Source: Tanytarsus gracilentus
Taxonomy: Eukaryota; Arthropoda; Insecta; Diptera; Chironomidae
DNA: 64,000 bases
NCBI GenBank assembly: GCA_038502055.1
Contig: JAXRKN010000043.1
Location: 3,162,001 to 3,226,000, forward strand
Reading direction: 5' to 3'
The position numbers and the translations under genes are program-made. Positions 22,641 to 37,368 of the stretch are shown in pieces. Each line of letters opens with the position of its first letter. The first letter of the stretch is position 1. The notes below the pieces were generated by a model, which ran no database searches, was not told the origin of the DNA, and was given only the letters and a program-made list of their open reading frames with translations.

Positions 22641-25600
22641 AAGCTTTTTTAAACCTATTTTTTTTTATTTTTCTGTAATTAAGGTCGCGCAATTTTTCAT
22701 CATAATTCCTACACTGTAATAACTCTTTAACAATAAACGCGCAGTGAATCATGTAACACAACTACAGCAAGTAAGTAATCAGTAGCTTCATAAACATGAA
22801 AATAAGATTAAGTGCAACACTTTTCGTCTCCTCTTTCATTGTAATGCGAACGCGAGCAAGAGACTTTTGTTTACACTTGAGAATATTGTTGCATTTTAAA
22901 TGTTTCCATTTTGCATCGGATGCTTTTCGCAGTGCGCATTCGAGCGTGAACAACGGTAGCGAAGGAAGATGAAATTTTTCTTCAAACAAACTTTATTTTG
23001 TTGCTCATCTTTGCAGAGAGACGAAGAAAGTGATTGGATTTGCAAATCAAGTGGGAATTTGTAGTTTGTTTATCTCTCAGCTTGTTTTGGGATGAAATTG
23101 CATTTGAATTTGCAAACGAGAAGTGTTTAGTTGACTGTTTAAATTGAAATTACAAATTAAAATATTTAAGAAAGTTTGAAATTTAAAAAAATGTTTGAAT
23201 TTCTTATAAAAAGATTTTTTCAAATAGATTTTAACAAAATTTTGATAGAATTTTTTTAGAAAGTTTTTTCTAAGCTTTCTAAGTTCAAAAAATTTTTTTT
23301 AAATAAAATCACAAAGTTTTCATTTTTAAATTCTCTTTTGATGATCCTCCAACCCATTTTGCATTCATCAAATTTAACTTCAAGCTCCACATGCTGAAGC
23401 ACGTTTACTGAAAGGTTTTTAATTCAGCTCAATATTTATTGCCCATTCAACGTATTGGTATAAAAATGCATTTTATGACGCTCTTCATGTTGCCTCAATA
23501 AAAAATGCAACTCACATATGAGCTTACTTTAGTTTCGAGTGGAATAAATTTTTTCGCTGTTTTTGTGCTTGTGGTTTAGAGAAAAAAATCATAAATTTTA
23601 GTTAGGTTATGGAGGACTTTAAGCTTTAGAGGATGTTTGTGAGTTGAATGTGAAATCGAGAGTTTGAAAATGTAAACAAAATATTTAAAAATGTTTTCAT
23701 AAATTTCCAAACAATTTCCAGCAAATTTTCATCACATTTATTTTTCAATTTTGCTGCGCATCGTTTCAAATCCATAAATTGATAGCTAATAAAACTTCAA
23801 TTTAATTCACGGCATCTAGCGCGATAAAAGCTCGCTGGATGCAATAAATTTAGCTATGATGGAAATCAATGACTCTATGAAATTTTCACCGCATACAGAA
23901 TTTTTTGTTATACCTGCAGAATGCTTTTAACTAAATTAAAAATTCCATCACGATGAAAAATAGACATGATGGTCCGTTGCCACTGCAGTAGCTGTCCAAT
24001 GTTGGAACATATATGTGTAGTTTGTCAAGTGGGCAAAACACTCAAATTTCATATTAATAATTGAGAGATTCTTCACTGCATTTTTGTGTGCTGCCTCTAG
24101 GTCTCTCTGGTAGCATATTAAATATTTTTTTGATGAATACCGCAAATGCCAAGTCACTTTCTAGAGACTGAATTTTACTCTTACTCAAGTGGAAAAACCA
24201 CATACATGTGAAGAATGGTTTTATCCTTGTAACATACAGGAAGTGAAAATTTATGCTTGATATGGTTATAACTAAAGAAGTACACGATTTCATTGTATTT
24301 TTACATTAGCATGATCTGGTGAAGTCTGATGGAAACGATCACAGAAAAAATATCCAGAGATTGAAGTTGATTGAGCGAATTATCAAGAATAATTTGAATA
24401 AATTTCTCATTTCTCAATTTCAATAATTTAAAAAATTTTAACCGACTTCAAATTTTTTAAAAATTCACAAATTTCTTTATTTTACTAAAGTGCAACTTTT
24501 TTGATATTCATCCTGCATACACACAAACTACCGTGTTCTATGCCATTCCATGGGAGTCAAACATGAAAATGCCAAACGCCATCATGAATAATTCATGAAT
24601 TCAAGCTCGAAGAATTTTTTTTCACTCAATTCTAGTGATATCGAAATATTTTGTATTATTTAACAGACAACCGCGGTGTTACATGTCGTAAAATAAAAAT
24701 ACACCCCTAAGTGCGTTTTAAGCGACGTCAAATTATGTTTTCAAACTGACAATTTTCCTTGACACCTCCGACATGGTTGAGGGGAAAATCGCAGTACTTC
24801 GACTTGCATTCTGCAAGATCTCATAAATAAAATTCACTCGTTCCTCCGAGCATTCCGTGAAAAATAAGAAAAATTCTTTTCAATTAACTTTTCTCCCTTT
24901 TTTCTTACTCACAAATAATATTTCACATCCAACAATCCGCAAATGGCAACACACACTCACATTTTTCATATGCTTGTGAGAAATAATGGAAACTTCATGT
25001 TGCCATAATAAATTTCCCAAGTGAAAATTCACAAAAAAAGAGTGTTCATGCTCTTTTGGGTGAGAGCATTGTGAGGGTGGAAAATGTAAGTGAGTACTGA
25101 TGTGCTCAATAATTACATTAAGTTGTCTAAGGAATTTAAATGTCAGTCAAAGTGGATTAAACTTTTTTTGACGAATTTTTTTAGAACTTTTTTGGAAATT
25201 TTAGAATATTTTTTATATTCTAAAAATTTCTCAAGAAAATAATAAAAATTTGTTTTTAAAATTAATACATCAAAACTTCTCGACTCCATTCCAACCAGTA
25301 AATAATTTAATTAATGTCAATTTAAATATGTCACATGACACGATGTTAAAATGAAATTTATTACAATCAAAAAAATTCACCGCCTCCACTTGGATTTGCT
25401 CTTAAAGTGTTTCAGCAGCTCACATTTTGTGTGAAGGAATTAAAAGCATTATAACGAGCACGAAAAACTATCATGATTACGAAACCGAGATAAATTTTAA
25501 AATACTTTTGCTAGCATTAAATTCTCAATAGAGAAAAATTTATAAATGCAACGTTAGAACATTTTTATTGCGATTAGATCAAATATTTACTTGGATATAA

Positions 25601-25771
25601 AGTGATGGAGGAGGAGCCGCTCATGTGAGGCGGAAAAAATTCTTAATTGAAATTTAATAAGATCTAGACAGTGGGCTTTAATGGTTGAGTTTTATGGGAT
25701 ATCAAATGTGCATCCAAGCGAAGTTAAAGAAAATAAAATTAAAAAAGTTTTTGAGGAACTAAAAAAATTAC

Positions 25772-25782
25772 GGTTCGAATCC
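25772..25782 (+). repeat. B-box-like motif GGTTCGAATCC
   Basis: Exact consensus, followed by TAAAATTTAAAA. No A box upstream within tRNA distance. Confidence 0.45.
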
Positions 25783-26191
25783 TAAAATTTAAAAAAAATA
25801 AAAAATAAAAAAAAATTTTTTTACCCTTTTGATTATTTCTCCAATTTTCAACTCATTCTCCACAAAAAAATAATCAAATACACTCAGATAACCGCGAGTG
25901 ATTCTTTAATTTCTCTCTCTTTCCCTCTTAATTGATTCCATTCAAACGGCGTAACAAATTATTTAAGAAAATTTATTGGATCATTAAACAGTTTTTTCTC
26001 TCTCTCTTTAATTTGTTCTCGATTCTAGATTTCTCAAATTAATATTAATCGCAGTTCAATTTTTTTGATAGTTTAGAGATGAGATAGAAGAGAAATTTAA
26101 AACAGATGAGTCATTGTCGTTGCCGGTGATAGCGTAGAAGATTAATGATTCTTATAAGGTTTAAGATAGTTTTGGATGAGTAAAAATAAAT

Positions 26192-26312
26192 CGAGGGATG
26201 AAAACTTAAAAAAGAATTTAAAAATGTAAAGATAATTTAAATTTAAATAAATATTTAAAAAAATAATTCAAATATTTTTAAATATTTTCTAAAATTTCTC
26301 TTTCCCTTGTCG
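26192..26312. repeat. CGAGGGATGAAAA-family inverted-repeat element
   Basis: CGAGGGATGAAAAC at the left faces TTTCTCTTTCCCTTGTCG at the right. The 121-bp unit has an A/T-only core, the same architecture as the copy at 11949-12054. Confidence 0.4.
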
Positions 26313-26972
26313 ACTTTAACACTTAAATAACTGGCAGTGAAATTTAATAAACCCTCACATCACTTCCATCACTCACTCACTAATTCAACATTGAAATTGA
26401 GAGTTTGATTTTGTGAGTGAGGGAAAAGAAAGGAAAATGTAAAGAAAAGAAATTATTTAATTTAGAAATTTTACGGTCCAATATTTGATTTCAATCCCGT
26501 ATCTATTTTCTGCAGCAGCACTAGACAAATTTTTAGAATGTTCAGTATGAGAAGAGCTCAGCAAATACGGCTCGGGTTGATGAGATGAAATTGATACAGA
26601 ATGTGAGCATATACACGTGTGGCAGAAGAAGAGAGCAACGCACTTGAGACGAAATAAAATCTCATAAAATTTCCGCACAAACTGCAGCATCATTAAATGT
26701 AAATAAAATTCCTGATTTCCCCCCACAACAAAAAAATATACACACGGCATCATAATTTTCCATCCTCTCATAAATAAAACATAAGTAAGCGCATATAAAT
26801 CGATGTGAAGAATATTTTTTAAATCAACTGTAACTGAAATGAAATATGCTTTGAAAAATATAAATCTTAATAGCAGCCGAGATTCTTTCTCTTCCTGTAT
26901 TTCCACCTTTAAGGAATTTTTTATCGTATCCGAGAAATTTCTCTTACTCAGCTCGGTGGCATGGTGCGGCAT

Positions 26973-29900
26973 TAAAGAGGTAAAATCCTGATATATATTT
27001 TTTATTGCACCGTTACGAATTGTCTTATTGGAGGATTCTCTGTGTTAACTTCGTGTGCGTACATTTCTTTAATATATTTTATGTGCGTATGATTTGTGTC
27101 GTAAGAAATAAGGGTGAAGGTAATTCAAAGAAGAGCATGAGATGCATTTATTTTGAACATTATTGTAGAGCAGAAAAAATTGAGATTTAATATCCGACTT
27201 ATGGGTTTGATTTTTGAGTTGTCTGATTTGAAAAAAATTTGAGAGTTTTCATGTTTTAATAAGAAATGATAAGAAATTATTTTTGAATTTTTTAAAATTA
27301 TTTTTTCCCCATTTTATTACTATTTCATAAATAATTTTTCTCATCATAAAATTCCTCAATTTATTAACTAAATAATTTTTTACAAACATGGTCTGAGTGA
27401 ATTTGATCAACCGCCATAATTTTGTGAAAATTTTCTTCTATGAGACATAAATTGAACTAAAATATGTGTGAGAAATTGACAAAAATATTCAACTTGAAAT
27501 TAGATCTTTTATTTTTTCGCATGAGTGTCATATAATAATTTTTATTGTGAATTAGCATAGAAATGTTTTAATTTAGTCTTGAGTTATTTCCAAGTTTAAA
27601 TTGAAATTTTAGAAGATTTTATTAGTGGCATAAAAATTTAATTCGAGGTTAAAAATTCGTTTAAAAAATACCGTTAGAAATTTTCACCTTGCGGTTAGAT
27701 AAATTTGAGGTTTAAAATTTATTTCATATTTTGATCATCGCGAGGAAAAAAATTACCTGAAACAAAAAAGGACGCTTTAAGGATATAATTTTAAAGACTT
27801 AACTCTCATTATCCCGTTTGATGATCCCTCCCCGAAAAAAATCGACATGACCTCACACATCTGGCATCTCCAAAAATAAAATCAAGCACATAAAAGTGAA
27901 AGACATTTATGATGTGTGTGTTAAATGTAATTTATGTTAAGACTTTTCTTCCTCTTAATGCACATTTCAATAAGTAGCAAATGATATGTTTGTATGTGAT
28001 CTCTGTGAAGGGTGAATAACATTTTTTAGCCTGCACATCAACACGTGACACCACTCGGAAGTACAAAAATTCCCTGAAAGGTTTTCATCGCAAAAAATTC
28101 ATTTAAAATTGATCGAAATTTAAAAGATTCATAAGACTGAGATGTGTCACATGTGCGTAAGAAAATTCGATACGGAAAATATCCAAAAAATGCGTTCTTC
28201 AACCTCGCACATGGAGACGGTAAAAAATTTAAGAAGGACCTTCACAACCGTAACAAATTCGGTTTTCTTTTGAATTTCAAATTTCGCATGTTTTCTGGAG
28301 TGTGGGAACGAGAGAAGAATTTTTAACGGTCACGTTTCTTTCTTGTTGCTTTTCATCCTTCCTTACAATCAGCATGAGCCAAACTACACATTTTCAGAAG
28401 GGTCTTCGCAATGACGTGATGTATGCAAATAGTAGGAAATTCGAAACGGTTAATGAACGTAGTCGAGTCATGTCCATGTCTCTCTCTTTTTTTGCGTGAG
28501 ACTCTAATAGACACCCGAGGGATGGCAGACAATATGACATTTTCGTATTCAAATGAGATTTCAATCCAATTATTTGGTGAAAATCGAGCGAGTTAAAATG
28601 AGCTTGAAAATTTTCATGCGGGAATTTTGTGAGAAAATTTGATGGAACGTATTTTAAATCCTCACAATTAATTCATGCTCTAGTTAACTAAAAATTGAAA
28701 ATCTACCACTATATTGCCTGTCAATCCTCAACCCTCATAAGTTCAAACAATTTTCACTCCTGATGTGACATTGCTAAAAATTGTTATTTTTATTACTGAA
28801 TAACAAAAAAAAATCTCGTGCATTTAAAAAATGATTGAGTGAAAATTTTATCAGCATGATGCAAAAAAATAGTGAGCCGACAATTGCGAGTAAATGATTA
28901 TAAATGGATCGATGCGAATGTCATCAATAATGAATTCACTGCATGTGAAGGTTGACCGTCCCTAAAGTCATCGCATGTCAGGAGGGAATTTCTTTCACTA
29001 TTCAAAATAGATTTTAATGTTATGCTTCGATAGAGATGAAAGGGTTTGATGACAATAAGTCATGCTGGTTATGTGTTTGGATTAAAAGTGATGTAATTTC
29101 ACATTTAAGTTATTAATAAATCATTTAGAGACTCTTTGTCATTTCTCATCTATTTGCTATGGTGGAACATCTTTATTAAATGATGACTCTATCATTATGC
29201 ATTGTATTGAAAATGTTCTAAAGAATTTTATGATAGTTCATGTGCATAGAAATATATTTTTTAAATTTCAAAATATTTTTTAACTGCCAATAATTTTTGC
29301 TAGATGACACAAAAATGTAATTTAAATTCTAGATTCACCATAAAATTCCCTTTATTATCTAATAATCATCACATCCATAACCCAAAATCACACACACGCT
29401 CAATGTTCATTTTTAATCAGATTAAAATCACATCAATCGAACAAATTTTAATTAAAATTCCACAGAAACTGGATCAATGTTGGATGAATTCTTCGATGTG
29501 TAATTAAAATCCTCTTTACGTCATTTACTGCACGTTTCATAACGTGATTGCCGGATCATATGGTGAGTGTAGAGCGCGACATTGTACATCTGCTGTCAAA
29601 CAAGAAGAATTTCGCTCATCATCACATGAAAAATTCATAAAAATCGCCAGTGGCTAGCTAAATAGTTTAATGACCAGGTTGAGAGGGAAAATTACACGTA
29701 TCACTTATGCATGACACTCGCTCGCGATCCTATCACATATTTATTAATTGTTCTTTAAATATATAATAGTCATGGTTGAAGATAGATAAGCTGTGCATTA
29801 ATGTAGACACCTAGTGATTTAATTAATGGAGTGAGGCATACAAAAATGGGAATGGAGGGCGGAATTGATATGCGAACAGCGGCAGAAGCCAATGAAAGTC

Positions 29901-32900
29901 ATAAAAATAATTGTGTGTTAAAATCCACTCGAAACCTCTCACATCTCTCGCGCGCGCTCAAGTATCACTCTTTTTTTTAGTGATGATGATAGAGAGCTTA
30001 TAATCCTTTGATCATTATCGAGTCTGATAGGCGATTTTTTTTAACCGTGGCTATTTGCGAAAAAAAATAATAATAGACAAATATTTAGGCGATTATGACC
30101 CTCTTCACGATTTATTTAAAAATATTTTTTTAACCTCAATTGAGGGGAGACTTGCAAAAAATTATTTGAACCATTTAAACGACAAATAAATTTTTAAAAT
30201 TTGCAATATTAAAAAGTAGGAACTGAGGAATTATTGCAAAAGTCCATTCACATCGGTCAATCTGACTGATCATACATATTGAATAAATACTTTCGCACGC
30301 AATATCCCATATATGCGCCATTCACATGTGTATCCGCGCGTTATATAATATTTAAATTGTACGTATTTATTTCACAAATATCCATGTATGATTTTCATAT
30401 TAAATAATTGCTGGAGGCATGCTGTGCTAACATCAACGACCGCTTCGTGCCTTTTTTAAATATTAATATTTTATTTTTAAATCTCTCGATGACGAGTGTG
30501 TCGACAATTCATTTTGTATGTGTGTGTGTGTAATTTTTTTGAAGGGTAATTTCACTCGCAATAGTTCTCTAAAGGATTTCCCGATCGAGTATGAAAACGA
30601 TTTGTATGAAAAAAAGATTTCTCATGTGCATCGAGTTTTTTACCTCTTAATTAAAATTTCATGTTCTGATGAGCAGAAAAAAAGTTTTTTTATTCCTTTA
30701 TCCTTCTCATTCGCGATCCTTTTACCGGTGAATTCACATAAAAGTAAATTAATTAATGTTTAATTTGCGCAGTTTAACGTAAATTGTAAAATCGTTCATC
30801 CTTTTCTGCACTTATTTTGTTGGAGGAGATTTTTATTAAAGAAAATTTTTTAACAAGGAAAAAAAAGTTGGAGTTGACTTCCTCTCGATTTTATTTGATT
30901 GTTTTTAATTGAAAAAAGTTTTCAACGAATTTTTAGTTCAATCCCAATATTTGACACTGAATCCAATCACAATTCCAAAAAGTCACCATTATCACAAATT
31001 AAACACGTAAACTTTTCACTCCACCACCTCATCACAACCAGGATGACATAAAGTGCCCTTTCAACTGAAAAGGTTCAATCTCATTAATTAATTTGCATCA
31101 AATTCCAACATCGGACGTTACGTCAAACATCAACATTGTGTGGTACATCGAACGAGGAGCTTCAATATCAAAGCACGTATCTCTCTTTAATTAAAGTGTG
31201 GTTTTTCTTGTTCGCTTCTCCCTTCGATGAGAGAAATATTTTTTTCGTCCTCATTCCCATGAATCCAATTTTCCCTGATCAAAGCAAAAAAAATAAACCC
31301 GAGAGTGAATCTGAACATATTGGCAAGGAAATTTCCACATCATGAAGCTCGTTTCGCAATGAAATGACATGTCTGATGATTTTCCACATGTACACAAGAG
31401 CATGTTGCTCATCTATATGGTTTTAAGCAGGCACTCGAATTACTTCGATATGTGTGTGAGTCGGGTCGCTTGCATTTGGTGAATATTGAAAGTGACAATT
31501 GAGAGATTACAATTTTCATATTCAATCATCGTCACTGACGAGAGTTTGTGTGTGGATAGATGATCATGATGGTGATGCCTTTGATGCAAATTTACCATTT
31601 AAAGTGGTTACGATGTATTTTTTTTGCATGATGCGTGTGATTTTTTTGCTCGCAATTAAAAGATCAAAAAGTTTCTGATTTTGATATTTTTATGGGGACA
31701 TTTTAATTGGAATTTATAAGGCAAAATTTAATTGGATAAAAATTAAAGCACATTGAGTTAAATTATAAAAATTAATCATATATTGAAAAAATAAACTTAT
31801 TAAACACACACAGGCGGCTTATCACCATAAAACTATCTAGTTTAATATATTCTGATGTATCACATGGACTCAGGTGTATTCACCTCCATAACCCTCACAT
31901 AAAAACTCTCAAAGTAAATCACATCACACACAGCTTAATGAATACAAACATCTTAAGTTACTTTTTTACCCTCTAAGCAGCATTTCTAACAAAATAAGTG
32001 ACAACATCACTACTAAACTTCAAAGAAGCAAAGATGATGAAAAGAACACAAATAAAAGTGGATTTTCGTCTCCAACCTCACACTTTTCCTCACAGACACC
32101 CCTCTTAAAGTAATGTGCTTGTTTATTTTTCCCAAGAAATTGAGCAGCGAAGTATAAAAGTGGTTTTTAACGACATGAAAAAATTCATCAATTTTCCTCT
32201 TGCTACCTTTTCATTTTCCCCTCTTTGAATTTTTAATAAAATCAAAATTTTCCTTATGAAAATATTTATTTATTTTTTCTTTATGTGCATGAAATTTCAT
32301 TTGATTAATACAAATTCATAAATCGACATGGCAAAAGCATTTGAGGGTGAGTTTTTTGTTGTTACAACCGTCAGATGGTTGCAGAACAATTTTCCCGTGA
32401 AAAAAAGCGAGCTATGCAAATTTTTCTCCATTTTTAATTGGCATAAAAAAATCTTTTGCTTAACATCAAAATGCTGATTGTTGGGGTGAGTAAGAAGAAA
32501 AAAGGTTTTATGTTTGGGTTGGAAAAAAGTGCAAGCAATCTCATTAGGCGCTTGACTCTCTTTTTTGCGCCAACGATTTGAAAATATACGAGCTGGATGC
32601 TCTTTCATGTTCGCCATATAAAATCCCTCCAATTAATTTTATGGATTCAACCTACATGCAGCTCAAAAAGATTTTTTTTGAAGCATGAACGAGTATGAGA
32701 TGAGTACTTATGGTTGTGTGCTTTGACCCGTAATGGCTTGGGAAAAATTTGCAGTAATTTATTTAATTAATATGAGAGTAATTGAAGTTTGTTGGAAATG
32801 AGTTAGATGAAGATGTCGATGACTTTTTGATTTAAAATTTAAAGCTGATATTTTTGATTTTTTAACAGAATTATTTCTATTCAAAATTCCGTATTTATAT

Positions 32901-35727
32901 TTTTAATAAAAAATTTTACATTTGATTCAAAAATTAACATATTTTCAATCTCAACAGGTCCGCACGTGGCATTATAATTGAAGTCAATCTCTAAGGTAAC
33001 TTTTTACATTCATATATGTTCTTTCAATTTCGATCTCATTACTCGAAAAATTTCTATTTAATTTCAATTTTATTTTCATATTTTTCCAAGATGATTTTAA
33101 AGAAACCAAAAAACCTGATTTGTATCATATTGCAGAGCATTAAATAAATTGGATGTACAAAAGAAACTTTTATGTGCATTCTCGCCACCAGAAAACATTT
33201 TTCATTTCCTTCCAGGATTTTTCTCATAGTTTTTTCATGACTTTTCTTTCATCGCAGCCATGAGTTATGAAAAAGGAGGGTGAAGATATTTTTAAAGTCT
33301 TACAGATGAAACCCATTCAAGACCAAACGCGCGATTTCCCAAAGGAGTAATAAATTTTTCGTCTTTGCTCACGAAACTGTTATGGGGTAAATTCATTATT
33401 TTTGTCATACGTTTGGCTTTATTGTGATTTATTGAGAAAATAATATTTATGAAATAGAAAGAATTTTGGAATTTGTCTTAATTTTTTGAACCAAAAAATT
33501 TAAGAGTTCGTAAATTTGGAAAATTTTTAATGCAAATTCAATTATTAAAATTTATTTATAATTTATATTTAATATTTAATTTATAATATTTCTGCAAACT
33601 TTCCAAAATCCACAAACCCTCCAACTCTCGATTTTATCTTTAAAGTTCACAGTAGCGGAAAATTTCCATCTTTTCAATTTCCCATAAACCCGCATTCAAA
33701 AAAAAATTTCTGTTTGTTTCTTCCGTCAATAAAAACTTCTTCGCTACTGCTCGAATAAATGTTTTTGAACTCTCGCTTATCGATGTGAAAAAATCTATGG
33801 TTGATTTGAAATTCCATATTGAGATGCATTCGCCTGGTCGTCGTCAGCTCCTATTGTGAATAAAAATCTCTCGGTTCCAGTGCGGGTAATTATCAAATAA
33901 ATGTTTCCCCCTCAACCGTTTACTTAACTCAAATTTAATCGAGACGAGAATGAAGTTTAAATCGCTTTTTAAAAAGATTCGATGGCGCAATCAAATTAAT
34001 TTCAATTTAAAATTTAAATTTTTCATCATTAAACGTCTTTTTTGTGGTCTTTAAATGATCCAATTTTAGATGCGCATCGAAATCCGAGGGAATAAAAGTG
34101 ATACAGTTAAAAGCGGAGGGTTAAGATGTGATGATGCAAGCATGTGGAAATTAAGGCAAGATAAATGATTTTTTGAGTGGAATCAATTTGTAAATTAAAA
34201 GTGTGACGATTAATGTCATTTAATTTGAATTTTTTATTCTATCGAAACTTTTTTAAATGTCACAAATGATTTTGTTTTAAAATTTGTTAATTAGCGAACG
34301 AAATGTTATCTAAATTAGCGTCTATTATGGCAATTAAGATGAATGTTGCGGGTCTTTTTAATTATTTGATGTGAATATTTTTTTGAGATATTAAAATGAC
34401 CGAATTTTTGAGGGATTTCATGAAATTTTTGAACATTTGTTGAATTTATAGAAATTCAAAAATTTACAAAAAAATGTTTAAAAAATATTTTTTATTTACG
34501 ATCCATTTCAATTTTTTAAAAATCGCATGTTAACCACATAATTTACTCTGTCATGCATCCAAACATTAATAATCAGCAGTATTTCCAAAATATTTTGAGT
34601 AAACAGTAAATGCATCCATAATCTTCCATTCTAAAATGTGTGTAGCATGATTGTAATTTATCATAATTACATTTTTAAAAAATTTAACGATATCTCTCGC
34701 ACTCTCAAACACATTTGGTTGATGAAAAGATGATAAATTCGTCTTTAATCTCAGTGAAACATGGCAATCGCTTTAATGATAATTTCCTTCTTCTTCTTTT
34801 TATTCACATCGTTTGTCGCTTTTTTCGTTAATAAAGGGAATTTTCTCTCACTCTCGAACGATCTTATAAATAAACACTTTTTTTGTCTACGAGAATTTCA
34901 TTCATTTTTCAAAATCTTGTTGATTTGGTTGTCACTGTCGTACGTTTAACATTGAGTTAAGTCGGAATGAGAGGTTTAGAGGATTAGTGCTTCGACTTCA
35001 ATAAATTGAGTTCTTCTTCTTTGGATTTAGTGTAAAATTAGACAAGAAATGAGTTTCAGAAATTTTGTTAAAATTCTATAAAAATTTAATAATTTTCTTG
35101 TAAATTAAGTTAAAATATTTTATTATTTCACTTATGACTCACCAAACATATTTTAAACTCTCCAAAGAATTAAACGAAAGACGAAGATGCTAGAAAACGC
35201 CGTTGAAGTCTCTTTAATGAATACGATTTGTTCTTCATCATGATTAATCTGCCACGCATTGAAAATTTTCTTAAAATTTACTTAAATCTCTTCGATTTCA
35301 TTCGGCACGTCGCATCGTTAAGTTATCATTAGTGTCATAACATTTTTATGTCGTCGCCGAGTCTTATCTGGTGCATGTGTGGTGGAAAAATTTTTCATCT
35401 TAGAGAAAGAGAGATAAAACTTAATTAAGCAATATGCCGAAAAAGAAATTGTTATGGAAACATAATTAAAAAATGGCTTTGACGACGCATACCAACATCG
35501 TTAACAAATTCATCATTAGATTATTGTTGTGACGCTTTCAAAATGTGATTAACATCAAAGAGAGAGAAATCTTTTCGAGGATTTTCTTCATCGTCGTTGA
35601 CATATTCATCACGTTATTAGACTTAGCGCTTGGCACACAACAACTGTATCATCAGCATCATTATGAGTTTTTGAATTTGAGATGAAGCATAATGAGGAAG
35701 AAATAAAATATATCTTGAGAAATTGAA
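26973..35727. other. Gene-free AT-rich DNA
   Basis: No supported exon in nearly 9 kb. I noted a CGCGCGCGC tract near 29950-29958 and a (TG)n microsatellite near 30518-30532, but no coding or RNA gene. Confidence 0.4.
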
Positions 35728-35735
35728 GTTTGAGT

Positions 35736-35877
35736 CAGAGATGGGCAAATACGTTGTAATAGAGTAAAATTACACTACAAAAAATTTAAATGTAATTAAT
35801 TACATTTTCATACAAAATTCATGTGATTTGCCAAAATAAATTACTTTGCATGTATTTTTTGTAATTACCCATCTCTG
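35736..35877. mobile_element. hAT-type MITE, 142 bp, with 8-bp target duplication
   Basis: CAGAGATGGGCAAATAC at the left end is complementary to GTAATTACCCATCTCTG at the right end. The 8-mer GTTTGAGT sits directly outside both ends (35728-35735 and 35878-35885). CAG-starting ends with a TGGGCAA-like continuation and 8-bp duplications are typical of hAT-superfamily elements. It is too short to encode transposase and so depends on a hAT element elsewhere. The perfect duplication suggests a fairly recent insertion. Confidence 0.88.
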
Positions 35878-36770
35878 GTTTGAGTAAATAAAAAAGGAGT
35901 GAACGAAAAGTTTTCTTAGAACTCATTAGATGAAGAAAATATTTATTTTGATCGATTTCTTGGAATATTTTATGGCAATGGCACACCTCTTGACTTTAAA
36001 TGTTGCAAAAATCGCTCATTAATTTGTAAAACAGCAAATAAAAAAAATTATCATAAACATGAAAAAAAGTTTCATAAAATAATTAAAACCGCTTGAAGAT
36101 AGAATAAAAATTTGCTTCTGAAGAAAGAATTCACTTAGAGCGCTAACGACCTTAAAAAACGTGTGATCGTTATCAGTGAAGAGAGAAAGAACGCTGAAAA
36201 CTGTTCATTTTCGGCACAATTTTTTAACTTCAAGCCTTTTCGACTCACTTTAAAGTCCATTTATCATTCGCTCTCGCCTCTCATCCATTTCACGCTGTCT
36301 CTAGCTCTTGTTCTTAGACATTTTTTAATTAGATAAATATTGCGGAGATAATTAATTTTTTCCTCTCTCTCTCGTCAGAGTCGGCACTAAAGTTCAACCT
36401 TCGAATTATCTCTCTCACTGAATTCCACCGTTGCGTCCGCTCATGCTTAACTCTCATTCATTATCGCGCTCATCATTCATTGCTCACACAAACATGTTCT
36501 CACTGGGGCCTTTTGTGTTGTTAGCATTTCACACATATCATAATAGTTTGACTTTTGCTTGTCAAATTATTTCTCGCATTCTCTTCGTCTGCTTCTTCTT
36601 GCGCAGAGGTTAAATTGCTGCTCCGCGGTTCTTATAAAACTTCGTCATTATTGCGCTTTTGTGGTCATGGTCATTATACTTATGTGAGCTCCATTAACTT
36701 GAGTTCCATCAACAGCTAACGATTGCTGACCGCGTGGTTAAGAACCGAAAATTTTTAACGGTTGATATTT

Positions 36771-36908
36771 CAAAAAGGGGGTGAGGAACTTGGTATTAAA
36801 ATAAATTGTAAAATTTTCAAAAAACAAAATTTTATTAATTTTTCTGTTCTTCAAAATCAACCCGAGTTCAATAATTAAAGCAATTTAACCAAGTTTCAAC
36901 TCCTTTGA
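36771..36908. repeat. Inverted repeat with GAACTTGG / CCAAGTTTC arms
   Basis: CAAAAAGGGGGTGAGGAACTTGGT at 36771-36794 pairs imperfectly with AACCAAGTTTCAACTCCTTTG at 36887-36908 over an AT-rich core of about 90 bp. Size and G-rich/C-rich ends resemble the CAAGGGATGAAAA family, but the motif is more diverged. Confidence 0.45.
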
Positions 36909-37362
36909 TTCAAAAATTTGGAAATTTAAAATTTTGTTTTCTATGGTTCAAAACTCATCACTTTTAAATGTTCGCAATCATCTCTTCCACTTAGTTATGA
37001 GGATTAAAATTACTTTCAAGTTTCTTCTTCATCCAACTAGAGCTCTAGAGACATCATCAGCGTCTTTATTTATCGTCGAAAGGAACGGCAACAGGAATTT
37101 TTGTGCGTTTGTTAGCCATTAAATTAAATGATGAATCTTTGTGAGATGCTAAAAAATTCTCCGACTACATCTCTCGAAATTAGAAAAGTTATTAATGTTT
37201 CCCTTGTCGCTTGTTGGCTGCTCGAAAGTTATTTTGTCGCTATGATGAAAATGTTTAGTTGCGAACATGCTGAAGTGCTAATGAGTCGGAATTTATCAAA
37301 CTTAAGTGCATTGAGTGATGTTGTAATTTTTCTAATCTTTAAGTGCTTTTTTAAAAATAATT

Positions 37363-37368
37363 TTTATT
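37363..37368 (-). terminator. AATAAA polyadenylation signal of the sulfotransferase gene
   Basis: Minus-strand AATAAA begins only two bases after the stop codon (37371-37373), implying a very short 3' untranslated region if it is used. Confidence 0.4.

Larger units (their letters stand above)
18255..26191. other. Gene-free AT-rich DNA
   Basis: Almost 8 kb without a supported exon. It includes three B-box-like motifs (listed separately), a GAGAGAGAGAGAGAG tract near 20464, a GGGCCC-centred palindromic patch near 20986-20996, and a low-complexity block at 22416-22640. Confidence 0.4.
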
